DNA of 64,000 bases from assembly GCF_009495745.1 (NCBI RefSeq), contig NZ_WIDQ01000002.1, forward strand, positions 496,001-560,000, written 5' to 3'. The DNA comes from Niveispirillum sp. SYP-B3756. GTDB taxonomy: Bacteria; Pseudomonadota; Alphaproteobacteria; Azospirillales; Azospirillaceae. Shown piece after piece: positions 1 through 7,901 of this stretch (its first letter is position 1; each line of letters starts with the position of its first letter). The notes under the pieces were generated by a model. The model ran no database searches, was not told where the DNA came from, and was given only the letters and a program-made list of their open reading frames with translations. The position numbers were made by a program, and so were the translations under genes.

Positions 1-81
1 GGCGACAAGTTGCACCCCAGCGATGCCGGCTATGCCGCCATGGCGACGGAAGTCGAGAAGACCCTGTTCGGGGGCAAATGA
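1..81 (+). CDS. SGNH/GDSL-type hydrolase, C-terminal end (partial)
   Basis: Only the last 26 codons are inside the window, ending in TGA at 79-81. The tail carries D-K-L-H-P-S-D-A-G-Y, which is the block V signature of SGNH/GDSL esterases, where the Asp and His of the catalytic triad lie in D-x-x-H-P and are followed by a G-Y-x-x-M-A helix. The family hydrolyses esters, often on carbohydrates or lipids. Its position beside a polysaccharide cluster would suit a sugar O-deacetylase, but that is inference. The N-terminus lies outside the window. Confidence 0.7.
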   Translation, partial: GDKLHPSDAGYAAMATEVEKTLFGGK

Positions 82-173
82 AAGATCAAAGCGGCGTGGC
101 CGCGCAGACAGTGACGCGTTTGCCGACGCAAGCGATGATAGCACGCTTTTTGGTCATGGTCGAAATTCAAGGA

Positions 174-209
174 CCGGAATCTGGTGGGGTATGCCCCACC
201 AGATTCCGG
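174..209. terminator. 16-bp perfect hairpin between convergent genes
   Basis: A 16-base arm (174-189) and its exact complement (194-209) enclose a 4-base loop. It lies between the end of the SGNH hydrolase (81) and the end of the leftward glycosyltransferase (280), so it is placed to end transcription from both sides. There is no long T tract on either side, so it could act as a processing or RNA-stability hairpin instead. Confidence 0.55.
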
Positions 210-279
210 TTGCGATTTACGGGCATTGGAACCAGACGCCGTATCCATTCGGTTCAACCGAACGCAGCAGAATGAGGTC

Positions 280-3200
280 TCAACCGTTGGAATAGGGATC
301 TTGCTGTTTCAGCAGGTCATTAAGCGGTTGCCGCAACGCGTAATCAATACGATCAGGTGCAAAATTGGGGTTGTGATGCGGATCACGTGCCACATAACGC
401 CCCCAACGCTGGCTGAACAGTTCCACCTCCGCCGGGTTCTGGGCGGTACGGACAGAGGTTTTGCCTTCGAAATGGAACAGCTCGCAGAAAGGCGTGTAGA
501 CGTTCCGATAACCGGCTTCCACAGCCTTCAAACAGAAATCGATATCATTATAATCAATGGCAAAGGCTTCATCAAAGCCACCCAACTCATCAATCACCGA
601 CTTACGGGTCGCCATGCAGGCACCCGTCAGAACAGTGTAGTTACGGATAGTATGGGTATAGCCATTGTATCCGACGAAATCGCCCGGGAACCCATGATAC
701 ATGTGGGCTGAATTGCCGTTGACGCCCAACACTACGCCCGCGTGCTGAATGGTTGAGTCCGGATAGAGCAGCTTCGCCCCAACCACGCCGATTTCGGGTG
801 AATGGGAAAATTCCAGCAAGGCCTCCAGCCAATCGGGTGTGATGATCTCCATATCGTCGTTCAGCATGACGAGATGTTCGGTTTTCACCTGCCGGAAACC
901 GAAATTAGCCTTCGCAGAGAAATTGAACGGCGACCGGGGGCCCTTATAGCTGGCAATCTGAATGCCGGTGCGCTCATAACGCTCGCGCTGCTGTGCTGTC
1001 AGATTGCCATTATCCACCACCAGTATCCGGTAATTGGGATATGTGGTCTTTGCCTTGATCGACGTGATCAGGTTGTCGATCATATTAAACTCACCGCGAC
1101 CTTCCACCATAACCAAGCGGTTGTCCGTCGGGATCATGATTGTTACCGGCGGTTTTCCCACCAGATCATGTCGTACACGGAAGAACCCGGTGAGCTTCCC
1201 ATGTTCCACCTTGGCACTGCCGCCGTACCGGATCCTGACATGATCCTCCAGGGCCCGGAACGCATTCTGCAAGGCCTTCGGTTTGGCATCAATGGCCGCT
1301 GCTGCTGAGCCGGGGATCATACGCCAATGATAAAGAATCTCCGGAATGTGAACAATTTCTGTTGTCGATTGCGAAATCCGCAATGCGAGATCGAAGTCCT
1401 GCGCCCCTGTATATTCCGCGCGGAACCCCCCAAGCTTCAAGAACAGAGATTTGCGAATAACCTGTAAATGAAGCAGGTACATAACGGACTCCAGATGTTC
1501 CGGAGACCAATCAGGCTTGCAATAGTCATCGACATGCTCGCCCTTCTCGTTAATCTTGTCCTCGTCAGTATAAATGTAGTCAACAGACGGCCGTGCATTG
1601 ATTGTCTCAACAACGCGGAGCAGTGCCATCGGGGGCAGTTCGTCATCATTATCCAGCAGGGCCAGATATTCCCCCGTCGCAACCTCCACGGCAGCGTTGG
1701 ACGCGCCGGAAATGCCCAGATTCTTGGGGAGATGACGGATTATGATACGTCCATCCTTGCCTTGATACTCTTCCAGCACGGCAAGCGTATCAGCAGAGGT
1801 CGATCCGTCATCACACAGGCACAGTTCCCAATTGGGATAATACTGAGCAATGACTGATTCGATACATTTGCGCAGATATTCGCCGGGGACGTTGTAAACT
1901 GGTACAATCAGGCTGATGGTTGGTTTCAAAAGCAAATTATTGACACGGGCCTCCCACGGCTTTCCTTTGATGGAGCTGATGGGTAACTTCCATACCGCAT
2001 CCACACTGCGCCCCCAGTTGCGCACAAAGGGAGGCGGCTCCTGCTGCAGGCCCAATTCCTTCAGACGGCCTTCAATCTGCAGACCGACGGCCTGTTGGGA
2101 ATTGCGGGTGCGAACATCGCGGGCAGCCTGTGCAGCCTTGAGGGCGGCATCGTCTCTATTTTCATAGACGTGACGCATCAATTGAGCCATGTGGTCAATG
2201 GATGGTTCAGCCCAGATAAAACCTTTCAGATAGGGGCCAAGATTCTGATCGATTTCAGTGAGATCATAATCAATCAGGTAGCTATTATCCTTGCTCATGA
2301 AGTCCATGTTTCCGGAATAGCCGGTCGCAATGACCGGTTTACCGAGATACATCATCTCCGCAATGTTCAGGCCAAACCCCTCGCTCCGATGCGGTGAAAC
2401 GAAACAATCACAACATTGTTTCAAGCCGGTGATCTGCGCATCCGTCATCTTCTCCGACATCAACCGGATATTGGAAGCGCGGGCGACACTATAAAGCTTG
2501 GTGACGCGGGACCGGTCGGCATTACCGCTGTGATACTTCAACAGCAAATGCACTTTCGGGTCATTGCCGAAGGCCTTTTTGAAAGCCTGCACCAGAGCCA
2601 GCGGATTCTTCCGGTCCATCACACTGGACACATCGAAGATGAAACTGAAAATATAGGCATCTTCCGGTAGGCCGAAATAAGCCCGGTCATAGGTCGGATT
2701 CGGCGTGTCCAGTTCGACTACCAACGGCATCGCCCGAACCGGCACCGGGGACAAGGTGCTGATGGATTCCGCACAAAAATTGCTGAGCGCCCACACCTCG
2801 TCCAGCGCACCGAACTCCTGCAGCCAATCCGGGCGAAAGGCTGCCAGTTCCCAAGCCCAGATGCCGATATTATAGTGATCGTCGAGAATATTTCGGCCAT
2901 AGATACGCGCCATGTTTGTCAACATGTCGCAGTTCTGCTGAATGATGTTTACGCGATATTGGCCGTTCCAGCTGGGCAGGCGGATGGGAGACTTGCTGGC
3001 ATCGCCATAACGCGAAATATCAAGGGAAAGCGAATTGAAGGGCACATTCACAGCACCCAGCGCCTGCATATATCCCCGGGCTGCCGTGCCGAGGCCGCTT
3101 TTCGCCGACAACGGCGCAAAGAAGTTCACACCGAAAGGGTGTTGCAACAGGCGGTTCATGTCCAAGGAGCGGTCAGCGAAGGGGCGGATGCCCGGTGCTA

Positions 3201-3615
3201 CGCGCGCCTCGAATCGTCCATGATTTAACCAATGCTCAACCGGGGAGGGGACAGAGGCGACATCAGGGTTGAGATGTACATAGCCATATTCGTCGAAATC
3301 CGAATAAACCGACGGCGCAAGCGTCGTATCCACCACAGGGGGAGCGGTTGTAAAAGGTGGACGCAGGCCAGCTTCAATTTCGTGCTGGCCATGATGGAGC
3401 CAATGTTGATAAGCGGACACGACGGTGCCGGCCGCGACGGCTTCGGCAATATCCGGATAAGCGGCCAGATAGGCTTCTTCATCGAAGTCCTGTGCTTCCC
3501 AAAAGCGCGGGGCGTGCGCAGGCTTTTCCGTGGACACCTTTGGCGAAGACGAAAATTCTTCGCCAACTGGCGTCATAGCGTCATCTTCGTTTGAAAGGCT
3601 CGTCATGTCGTTCAT
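280..3615 (-). CDS. Multidomain glycosyltransferase (GT4 plus two GT2 domains)
   Basis: A protein of about 1111 aa that probably transfers several sugars during surface polysaccharide assembly in the cytoplasm. Near residues 40-130 are two related repeats of the type (A)YPDI or NPDV followed by HWL-x-HG. A GT-B (family 4) domain follows, with GLGTAARGY and the donor-site SEGFGLNIAEMM. A first GT-A/GT2 domain starts near residue 570 (ISLIVPVYNVP, then DDGS and DNDDE). A second starts near 845 (VTIMIPTDN, MLNDDMEI). I chose the ATG at 3615, which has AGGTGG six bases upstream and avoids overlapping the next gene. A GTG at 3663 would add 16 residues. It is the last gene of a leftward cluster with nucleotide-sugar enzymes. 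The sugars transferred cannot be read from the sequence. Confidence 0.9.
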   Translation of the reverse strand: MNDMTSLSNEDDAMTPVGEEFSSSPKVSTEKPAHAPRFWEAQDFDEEAYLAAYPDIAEAVAAGTVVSAYQHWLHHGQHEIEAGLRPPFTTAPPVVDTTLAPSVYSDFDEYGYVHLNPDVASVPSPVEHWLNHGRFEARVAPGIRPFADRSLDMNRLLQHPFGVNFFAPLSAKSGLGTAARGYMQALGAVNVPFNSLSLDISRYGDASKSPIRLPSWNGQYRVNIIQQNCDMLTNMARIYGRNILDDHYNIGIWAWELAAFRPDWLQEFGALDEVWALSNFCAESISTLSPVPVRAMPLVVELDTPNPTYDRAYFGLPEDAYIFSFIFDVSSVMDRKNPLALVQAFKKAFGNDPKVHLLLKYHSGNADRSRVTKLYSVARASNIRLMSEKMTDAQITGLKQCCDCFVSPHRSEGFGLNIAEMMYLGKPVIATGYSGNMDFMSKDNSYLIDYDLTEIDQNLGPYLKGFIWAEPSIDHMAQLMRHVYENRDDAALKAAQAARDVRTRNSQQAVGLQIEGRLKELGLQQEPPPFVRNWGRSVDAVWKLPISSIKGKPWEARVNNLLLKPTISLIVPVYNVPGEYLRKCIESVIAQYYPNWELCLCDDGSTSADTLAVLEEYQGKDGRIIIRHLPKNLGISGASNAAVEVATGEYLALLDNDDELPPMALLRVVETINARPSVDYIYTDEDKINEKGEHVDDYCKPDWSPEHLESVMYLLHLQVIRKSLFLKLGGFRAEYTGAQDFDLALRISQSTTEIVHIPEILYHWRMIPGSAAAAIDAKPKALQNAFRALEDHVRIRYGGSAKVEHGKLTGFFRVRHDLVGKPPVTIMIPTDNRLVMVEGRGEFNMIDNLITSIKAKTTYPNYRILVVDNGNLTAQQRERYERTGIQIASYKGPRSPFNFSAKANFGFRQVKTEHLVMLNDDMEIITPDWLEALLEFSHSPEIGVVGAKLLYPDSTIQHAGVVLGVNGNSAHMYHGFPGDFVGYNGYTHTIRNYTVLTGACMATRKSVIDELGGFDEAFAIDYNDIDFCLKAVEAGYRNVYTPFCELFHFEGKTSVRTAQNPAEVELFSQRWGRYVARDPHHNPNFAPDRIDYALRQPLNDLLKQQDPYSNG

Positions 3616-3640
3616 CTCTAGCCACCTGTCGCACAAATCT

Positions 3641-4540
3641 TCATAAAGTCGGGGTCTGACCACGCCACCAGTCTACGGTGGCTGCAACCCCGTCTTCTAA
3701 CCTGTAAACCGGCCTGAAGCCGACCTCATCCCGCAACCTTGTCACATCCGCCGCCAGGCAGGGCGGGTCATTGGCAGCGATTGGACGGGCACCAAAATGG
3801 GGCAGGTCGGGCCTGCCTGCGGCTTCAGCCACGGCGGTGATCAGTGTCCGCAAAGGCTGGGGCTCCCCAGATGCAATATTGACAGCCCCCCGCACATCAC
3901 TATCCAGCAGAGCAGCAAAAGCACTGGCGATATCCTGCACATGCATGAAGTCGCGTATCTGTGTTCCGGCTGTGGTGGGAACGGGCTCACCCCGCAGGCA
4001 GCCGATCACCACGTCGCTTACCAGCCGGGCCCTGGCTTCCCCTGGACCGTAAAGAAAGAAAACATGACCCCAGCCGAAGGAAACGCCTTCAAGTCGGGCG
4101 CTGGTATCCAGCAGGCGTCGGGTCGTATCCTTTGCCATCCCATAAAGGGTATCCGGTCGATAGGGGGTGTCCCCCTCCTTCAGTTTGCTGAAGCGCCAAT
4201 CATATTCCGCACAAGTGCCGGCACCAACAAAACGATGCCCGCCTGCTTGGGTGAAGGACCGGTAAAGGTTCAGCGACGCTGCTACCCAGTCCAGATTTTC
4301 TGTCGCTGTCCAATAGCGACCGGGCTTCACATACCAAGCCAGATGCAATAGATGCGAGGGTGAAATCCCCCGCACAAGCTGCGTAGTGGCAGCATGATCC
4401 AGCAAATCACACCGGTGCATGACGCAATCGGCCAAATCTGTCTGACCGACGGCATGTACTTCGAACCCGCGCTGGACGAGCGGGGCAATGACATGGCGAC
4501 CGATGAAGCCGGTTGCCCCAGTGACAAGCACCCGTTTCAT
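3641..4540 (-). CDS. NAD-dependent epimerase/dehydratase (extended SDR)
   Basis: 299 aa. The N-terminal nucleotide motif is VTGATGFIGRH (TGxxGxxG), and YGMAK near residue 135 is the Y-x3-K catalytic pair of extended SDRs. Such enzymes reduce, epimerise or dehydrate nucleotide-activated sugars. Its start overlaps the stop of the 3,5-epimerase by ATGA (4537-4540), so the two are translationally coupled. Because it sits next to a 3,5-epimerase and a sugar C-methyltransferase, a 4-ketoreductase completing a CDP-deoxyhexose is the most likely role. It is not clearly a 4,6-dehydratase: the Tyr/Lys pair is present but I see no diagnostic dehydratase motif. Confidence 0.85.
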   Translation of the reverse strand: MKRVLVTGATGFIGRHVIAPLVQRGFEVHAVGQTDLADCVMHRCDLLDHAATTQLVRGISPSHLLHLAWYVKPGRYWTATENLDWVAASLNLYRSFTQAGGHRFVGAGTCAEYDWRFSKLKEGDTPYRPDTLYGMAKDTTRRLLDTSARLEGVSFGWGHVFFLYGPGEARARLVSDVVIGCLRGEPVPTTAGTQIRDFMHVQDIASAFAALLDSDVRGAVNIASGEPQPLRTLITAVAEAAGRPDLPHFGARPIAANDPPCLAADVTRLRDEVGFRPVYRLEDGVAATVDWWRGQTPTL

Positions 4541-5070
4541 CGCTGAACTGCCGGATAGCTAAGGTCACGTTCGGCAATCACCGATACGGGCAATGGCCAA
4601 CTGATCTCCAGGGCTGGATCATCCCAGCGCACGCCCCGGGCCAGTTCTGGCGCATAGATGTCGCCCATCAGATAGAAAACCTCAGTTGTATCAACCAGGG
4701 TCTGGAATCCATGGGCAAAGCCAGGGGGAATATAGAGCATCAGACCGTTCTCGGCACTCAGTTCCACCCCCACGCTGCGATGCAGCGTGGGGGAGCCGGG
4801 GCGCAGATCGACGATCACATCGTAAATCGCCCCCCGGGTACAACGAACGACCTTCGGCTCCTCATGCGGGGCCAGTTGGTAATGCATTCCCCGGACGGTG
4901 CCCGCCTTGGCATTGAATGACACATTGGATTGCGGAAAATGTGTCGGCAGGCCGGCCCGCGCAAACTCCTCCGTACAAAATACCCGGGCAAAAAAGCCAC
5001 GCTCATCGGATCGGCGTTCCGGTTCAATGAGAATTGCGTCGGATATTTCCAGAGGATGGAAGTGCATCAA
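4537..5070 (-). CDS. rfbC: dTDP-4-dehydrorhamnose 3,5-epimerase family protein
   Basis: 177 aa, the usual RmlC length. It is a cupin enzyme that epimerises C3 and/or C5 of a nucleotide-linked 4-keto-6-deoxy sugar. Visible family motifs are DERGFFARVF near residue 20, FPQSNVSFN, RGMHYQ with the catalytic His near residue 60, VDLRPGSPT, and YIPPGFAHGF near 115. It is coupled by 4-bp ATGA overlaps on both sides. Because the only nucleotidyltransferase here is a cytidylyltransferase, the true substrate may be a CDP-sugar rather than dTDP-4-dehydrorhamnose, so the symbol states family and not proven substrate. Confidence 0.9.
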   Translation of the reverse strand: MMHFHPLEISDAILIEPERRSDERGFFARVFCTEEFARAGLPTHFPQSNVSFNAKAGTVRGMHYQLAPHEEPKVVRCTRGAIYDVIVDLRPGSPTLHRSVGVELSAENGLMLYIPPGFAHGFQTLVDTTEVFYLMGDIYAPELARGVRWDDPALEISWPLPVSVIAERDLSYPAVQR

Positions 5071-6299
5071 AACACCTCAAGCTTCGGAATGGCGGTCACA
5101 AAACGTCCCCCCCATTCACGGATATGCCTCATCTGCCCGGCAATCTCATCCTTGAGATTCCACGGCAGAATCAGCAGATAGTCCGGCTTCTGCTTGGTGA
5201 TTTCCTCCACACTCAGCACGGGGATGCGCACGCCGGGCAGGAAACTGTTCTGCTTCACAGGGTTCAGATCAACCGTGAATGCCAGATGCTGGGGGCCGAC
5301 ACCACAATAATTCAGCAAGGTATTCCCCTTCGCAGGGGCCCCATAGCCAGCCACCCGCTTGCCGGTGCGGCGTGCTTCAATCAGGAATTCCAGCAACGCG
5401 TCCTTGACCTCTGCTACACGGTCGGCAAACGCATCATAAACCGCGAAATCATTCAACCCCTGTGCCGTCTCGGCGACGAGCAGGGCGTCGACCGCCGGTG
5501 TCTGCACATGCGATGCTGCCTGATGGCAGGCAAAGACGCGCAGCGACCCGCCGTGGGTGGGGAGTTCCTGTACATCGAAAACCCGCAGGCCTTGTGCAGC
5601 CAGGATGCTGCGGACCGGCCCAAGCGCCAGATATGAGAAATGTTCGTGATAGATCGTGTCAAACTGCGCGCTCTCAATCAAACGGGCCAGATGCGGGAAC
5701 TCAAAGGTCACCACACCTTCCGGCTTCAGCATTTCCCGGAAACCGGCTACGAAGTCGCTGATGTCGGGCACATGGGCCAGCACATTATTGGCTGCCATAA
5801 GGTCGGCTTTGCCATAGGTGGCTGCCAGCACCTGCGCACTGCGGGCATGGAAGAAGGTGCTCTCCGTCCGCACGCCCTTCGCCTGGGCCGCCCGGGCACA
5901 GTTCGCGGCCGGTTCAATCCCGGTTACCGGGACTCCGCGCTGAACGAAATATTGCAGCAGATAGCCGTCATTGCTGGCCACTTCCGCCACATGGTGATCG
6001 GGGCCGATGCCAAAACGCTCCACCATCGCCGCCACATAGGCTTCGGCATGACGCAGCCAGCTTGAGGAGAAGGAGGAAAAATAGGCATATTCGTCAGAGA
6101 AAATCTTCTCCGGCGTTTCGAATTCCCCAAGCTGAACAAGGTAACATTTTTCGCAAACGTAGGTGTGCAGCGGGTAAAACACCTCGCCCTGCTCAGCCTT
6201 GTCCATGGGCACAAAGGAATTCGCCAGGGGCGACATTCCCAGATCCACGAAAGTGCGGGAAAGGGGGGTACGGCACGCACGGCAACTGAATTGGGTCAT
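5067..6299 (-). CDS. SAM-dependent sugar C-methyltransferase (TylC3/NovU-like)
   Basis: 410 aa. The N-terminus has two CxxC pairs (CRAC, CEKC) of the zinc-binding domain found in C-methyltransferases that act on NDP-4-keto-deoxy sugars. The SAM site follows near residue 110 (VAEVASNDGYLLQ), and the C-terminal domain has GYGAPAKGNTLLNY, typical of this three-domain family. The ATG at 6299 has AGGA upstream (CAGGACGCCATT then ATG) and puts the zinc domain at the N-terminus. An open frame runs further back to 6515, but that part has no family sequence. The stop overlaps the rfbC-like start by 4 bp. The expected product is a branched C-3 methyl deoxysugar, by analogy with mycarose, yersiniose and virenose pathways. 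Confidence 0.9.
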   Translation of the reverse strand: MTQFSCRACRTPLSRTFVDLGMSPLANSFVPMDKAEQGEVFYPLHTYVCEKCYLVQLGEFETPEKIFSDEYAYFSSFSSSWLRHAEAYVAAMVERFGIGPDHHVAEVASNDGYLLQYFVQRGVPVTGIEPAANCARAAQAKGVRTESTFFHARSAQVLAATYGKADLMAANNVLAHVPDISDFVAGFREMLKPEGVVTFEFPHLARLIESAQFDTIYHEHFSYLALGPVRSILAAQGLRVFDVQELPTHGGSLRVFACHQAASHVQTPAVDALLVAETAQGLNDFAVYDAFADRVAEVKDALLEFLIEARRTGKRVAGYGAPAKGNTLLNYCGVGPQHLAFTVDLNPVKQNSFLPGVRIPVLSVEEITKQKPDYLLILPWNLKDEIAGQMRHIREWGGRFVTAIPKLEVF

Positions 6300-6351
6300 A
6301 ATGGCGTCCTGACGAGCCTGTTTCACGATAGCGGACAAGTATGGATCTGGA

Positions 6352-7119
6352 TCACCAAGTTTTCCACGGGGCGGCATTCGCCTGCCACAGCGACTCCAGG
6401 TACTTCTTGTCTCGCAATGTATCCATCGGCTGCCAGAAGCCTGTGTGCAGATAGGCTGCCAACTGGCCATCGGCTGCCAAGCCTTCCAACGGCTCCTGCT
6501 CCCAGATCGTCTCATCGCCGCTGATTCGGTCGATTACCTTGGGCGAGAGGACGAAAAACCCGCCATTGATGAGACCGCCATCCCCCTGCGGCTTTTCCAG
6601 AAAGCGCTGCACAACGCCATTCTCGATATCCAGCGCCCCGAAGCGTCCCGGCGGACGCACCGCCGTAACCGTAGCCTGCTTGCCTGCGGCGCGGTGATGG
6701 GCCAGCAGCGCCGTGACATCGACATTGGCGACACCGTCGCCGTAGGTCATCATGAAATCATCGTCGCCCAGCAGATCCCGCACGCGACGAAGACGCCCAC
6801 CGGTCATAGACCCTTGGCCCGTATCGACCAAAGAGACGCTCCAATCTTCACCCGAACTGCGGTGAACCTCAAACTTACCGGTGCGTGTATTAACAGTAAT
6901 GTCACTGGCATGGGACCAGTAGTTCACGAAATATTCTTTAATCGCATACCCTTTGTAGCCCAGGCATACAACAAAATCGCGCACCCCATGCTGGGCGTAT
7001 ATTTTCATGATATGCCATATGATGGGATATCCGCCAATTTCTACCATTGGCTTGGGACGAACCTCCGTCTCCTCAGCCAACCGCGTACCGGAACCACCCG
7101 CAAGAATGACAGCCTTCAT
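6352..7119 (-). CDS. rfbF: Glucose-1-phosphate cytidylyltransferase
   Basis: 255 aa, the normal length for RfbF. It makes CDP-glucose from CTP and glucose-1-phosphate. The N-terminal GGSGTRLAEET and RPKPMVEIGG form the nucleotide site. YGDGVANVD near residue 130 holds the metal-binding Asp, and EKPQGDGGLINGGFF near 175-190 is typical of the cytidylyltransferase branch. It is the first gene of the leftward sugar cluster, 52 bp ahead of the C-methyltransferase. CDP-glucose 4,6-dehydratase (rfbG), the expected next enzyme, is not in this window. Confidence 0.92.
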   Translation of the reverse strand: MKAVILAGGSGTRLAEETEVRPKPMVEIGGYPIIWHIMKIYAQHGVRDFVVCLGYKGYAIKEYFVNYWSHASDITVNTRTGKFEVHRSSGEDWSVSLVDTGQGSMTGGRLRRVRDLLGDDDFMMTYGDGVANVDVTALLAHHRAAGKQATVTAVRPPGRFGALDIENGVVQRFLEKPQGDGGLINGGFFVLSPKVIDRISGDETIWEQEPLEGLAADGQLAAYLHTGFWQPMDTLRDKKYLESLWQANAAPWKTW

Positions 7120-7901
7120 TTCGAGCCTACCATGTCACAATGCGCCTTACGCAAATTTTAGAATGTGTCTGAGCACAAGATTAAAGCAGCTTCCCCAGCC
7201 GCGCGACAAAGTTTCAACTCTCCGCACGGGATTCCCAGTCTGCCTTACGGACAGCCCCCATCCGACAAATGGTTAAGCAATTACTAAAACATACCATTTT
7301 AGAAAAATTACCACAAGTGGGCACTAGGGTCCAGACTCATTCAGATCCAGTACGCCATAATGGTTGCGACTGCGAGAGAGGAGAGGAAGTTCCCGGTCCG
7401 CGTGTCGTATCGGGCGACAATGCATCTGAACTCCCTGATTCGGCAATAGTCAGCTTTCAACATCAGTCAAAACTTATTCCCAACCTTATCGGGGTCGATG
7501 GGGACATTGTGCGACTTTCTTTCGGGAATAGTCGGATTTTAACCTTTTTCTTGATCCAGGCGTCTGATTCGTCGTTTCCATACCCCTTGTCAGGTGGGGT
7601 ATCGCTGAACCGATCCTCTCTGTCGGTGGGTTTCTGCAAGGTTAATGACGGAAACGTTGCCGGCCGCCGCGCGCAAGACGTCCCGGGAACATGGCGGGAC
7701 CAACGGGGGGCGTTTTTGCAGCCTGTCGGTTTCTGGATGTGGCAATCGCCTGCGCGGCGATGAAGCGTTGGTCGCCGACAACGGACCGCGCAATGATGTG
7801 CCGACGCCTCAGGCAGCCGGAACCCCGCGCGGGGATGTTCCCCTGGCGGCAGCGGAAGTGCTATTCTGGTGTACAGATTTGTTTCAGCGTGGATTTTCCT
7901 C
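7120..7901. other. Divergent intergenic region with promoters and an IS remnant
   Basis: About 780 bases separate the leftward sugar cluster from the rightward glycosyltransferases. The part next to rfbF (7120-7320) is clearly more AT-rich than its surroundings and should hold the rfbF promoter. A transposase fragment occupies about 7341-7469. The remaining 430 bases up to the next start hold short open frames on both strands, none with recognisable protein sequence, so I call no gene there. Confidence 0.6.
7323..7469 (-). pseudogene. IS5-family transposase, C-terminal remnant
   Basis: Read leftwards, one frame gives FRCIVARYDTRTGNFLSSLA and then ends in a short hydrophobic stretch, WI and a TGA at 7341-7343. 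This matches the well-known end of IS5-family DDE transposases (F-R-x-I-A-T-R-Y-D-K-x-A-x-N-F-L-A... ending in W-x). About 40 codons survive; an in-frame stop precedes them near 7470. GAGTCTGGACCCTAG just past the stop looks like the outer end of such an element. No matching left end or catalytic DDE region is visible, so this is a dead fragment. Confidence 0.7.
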
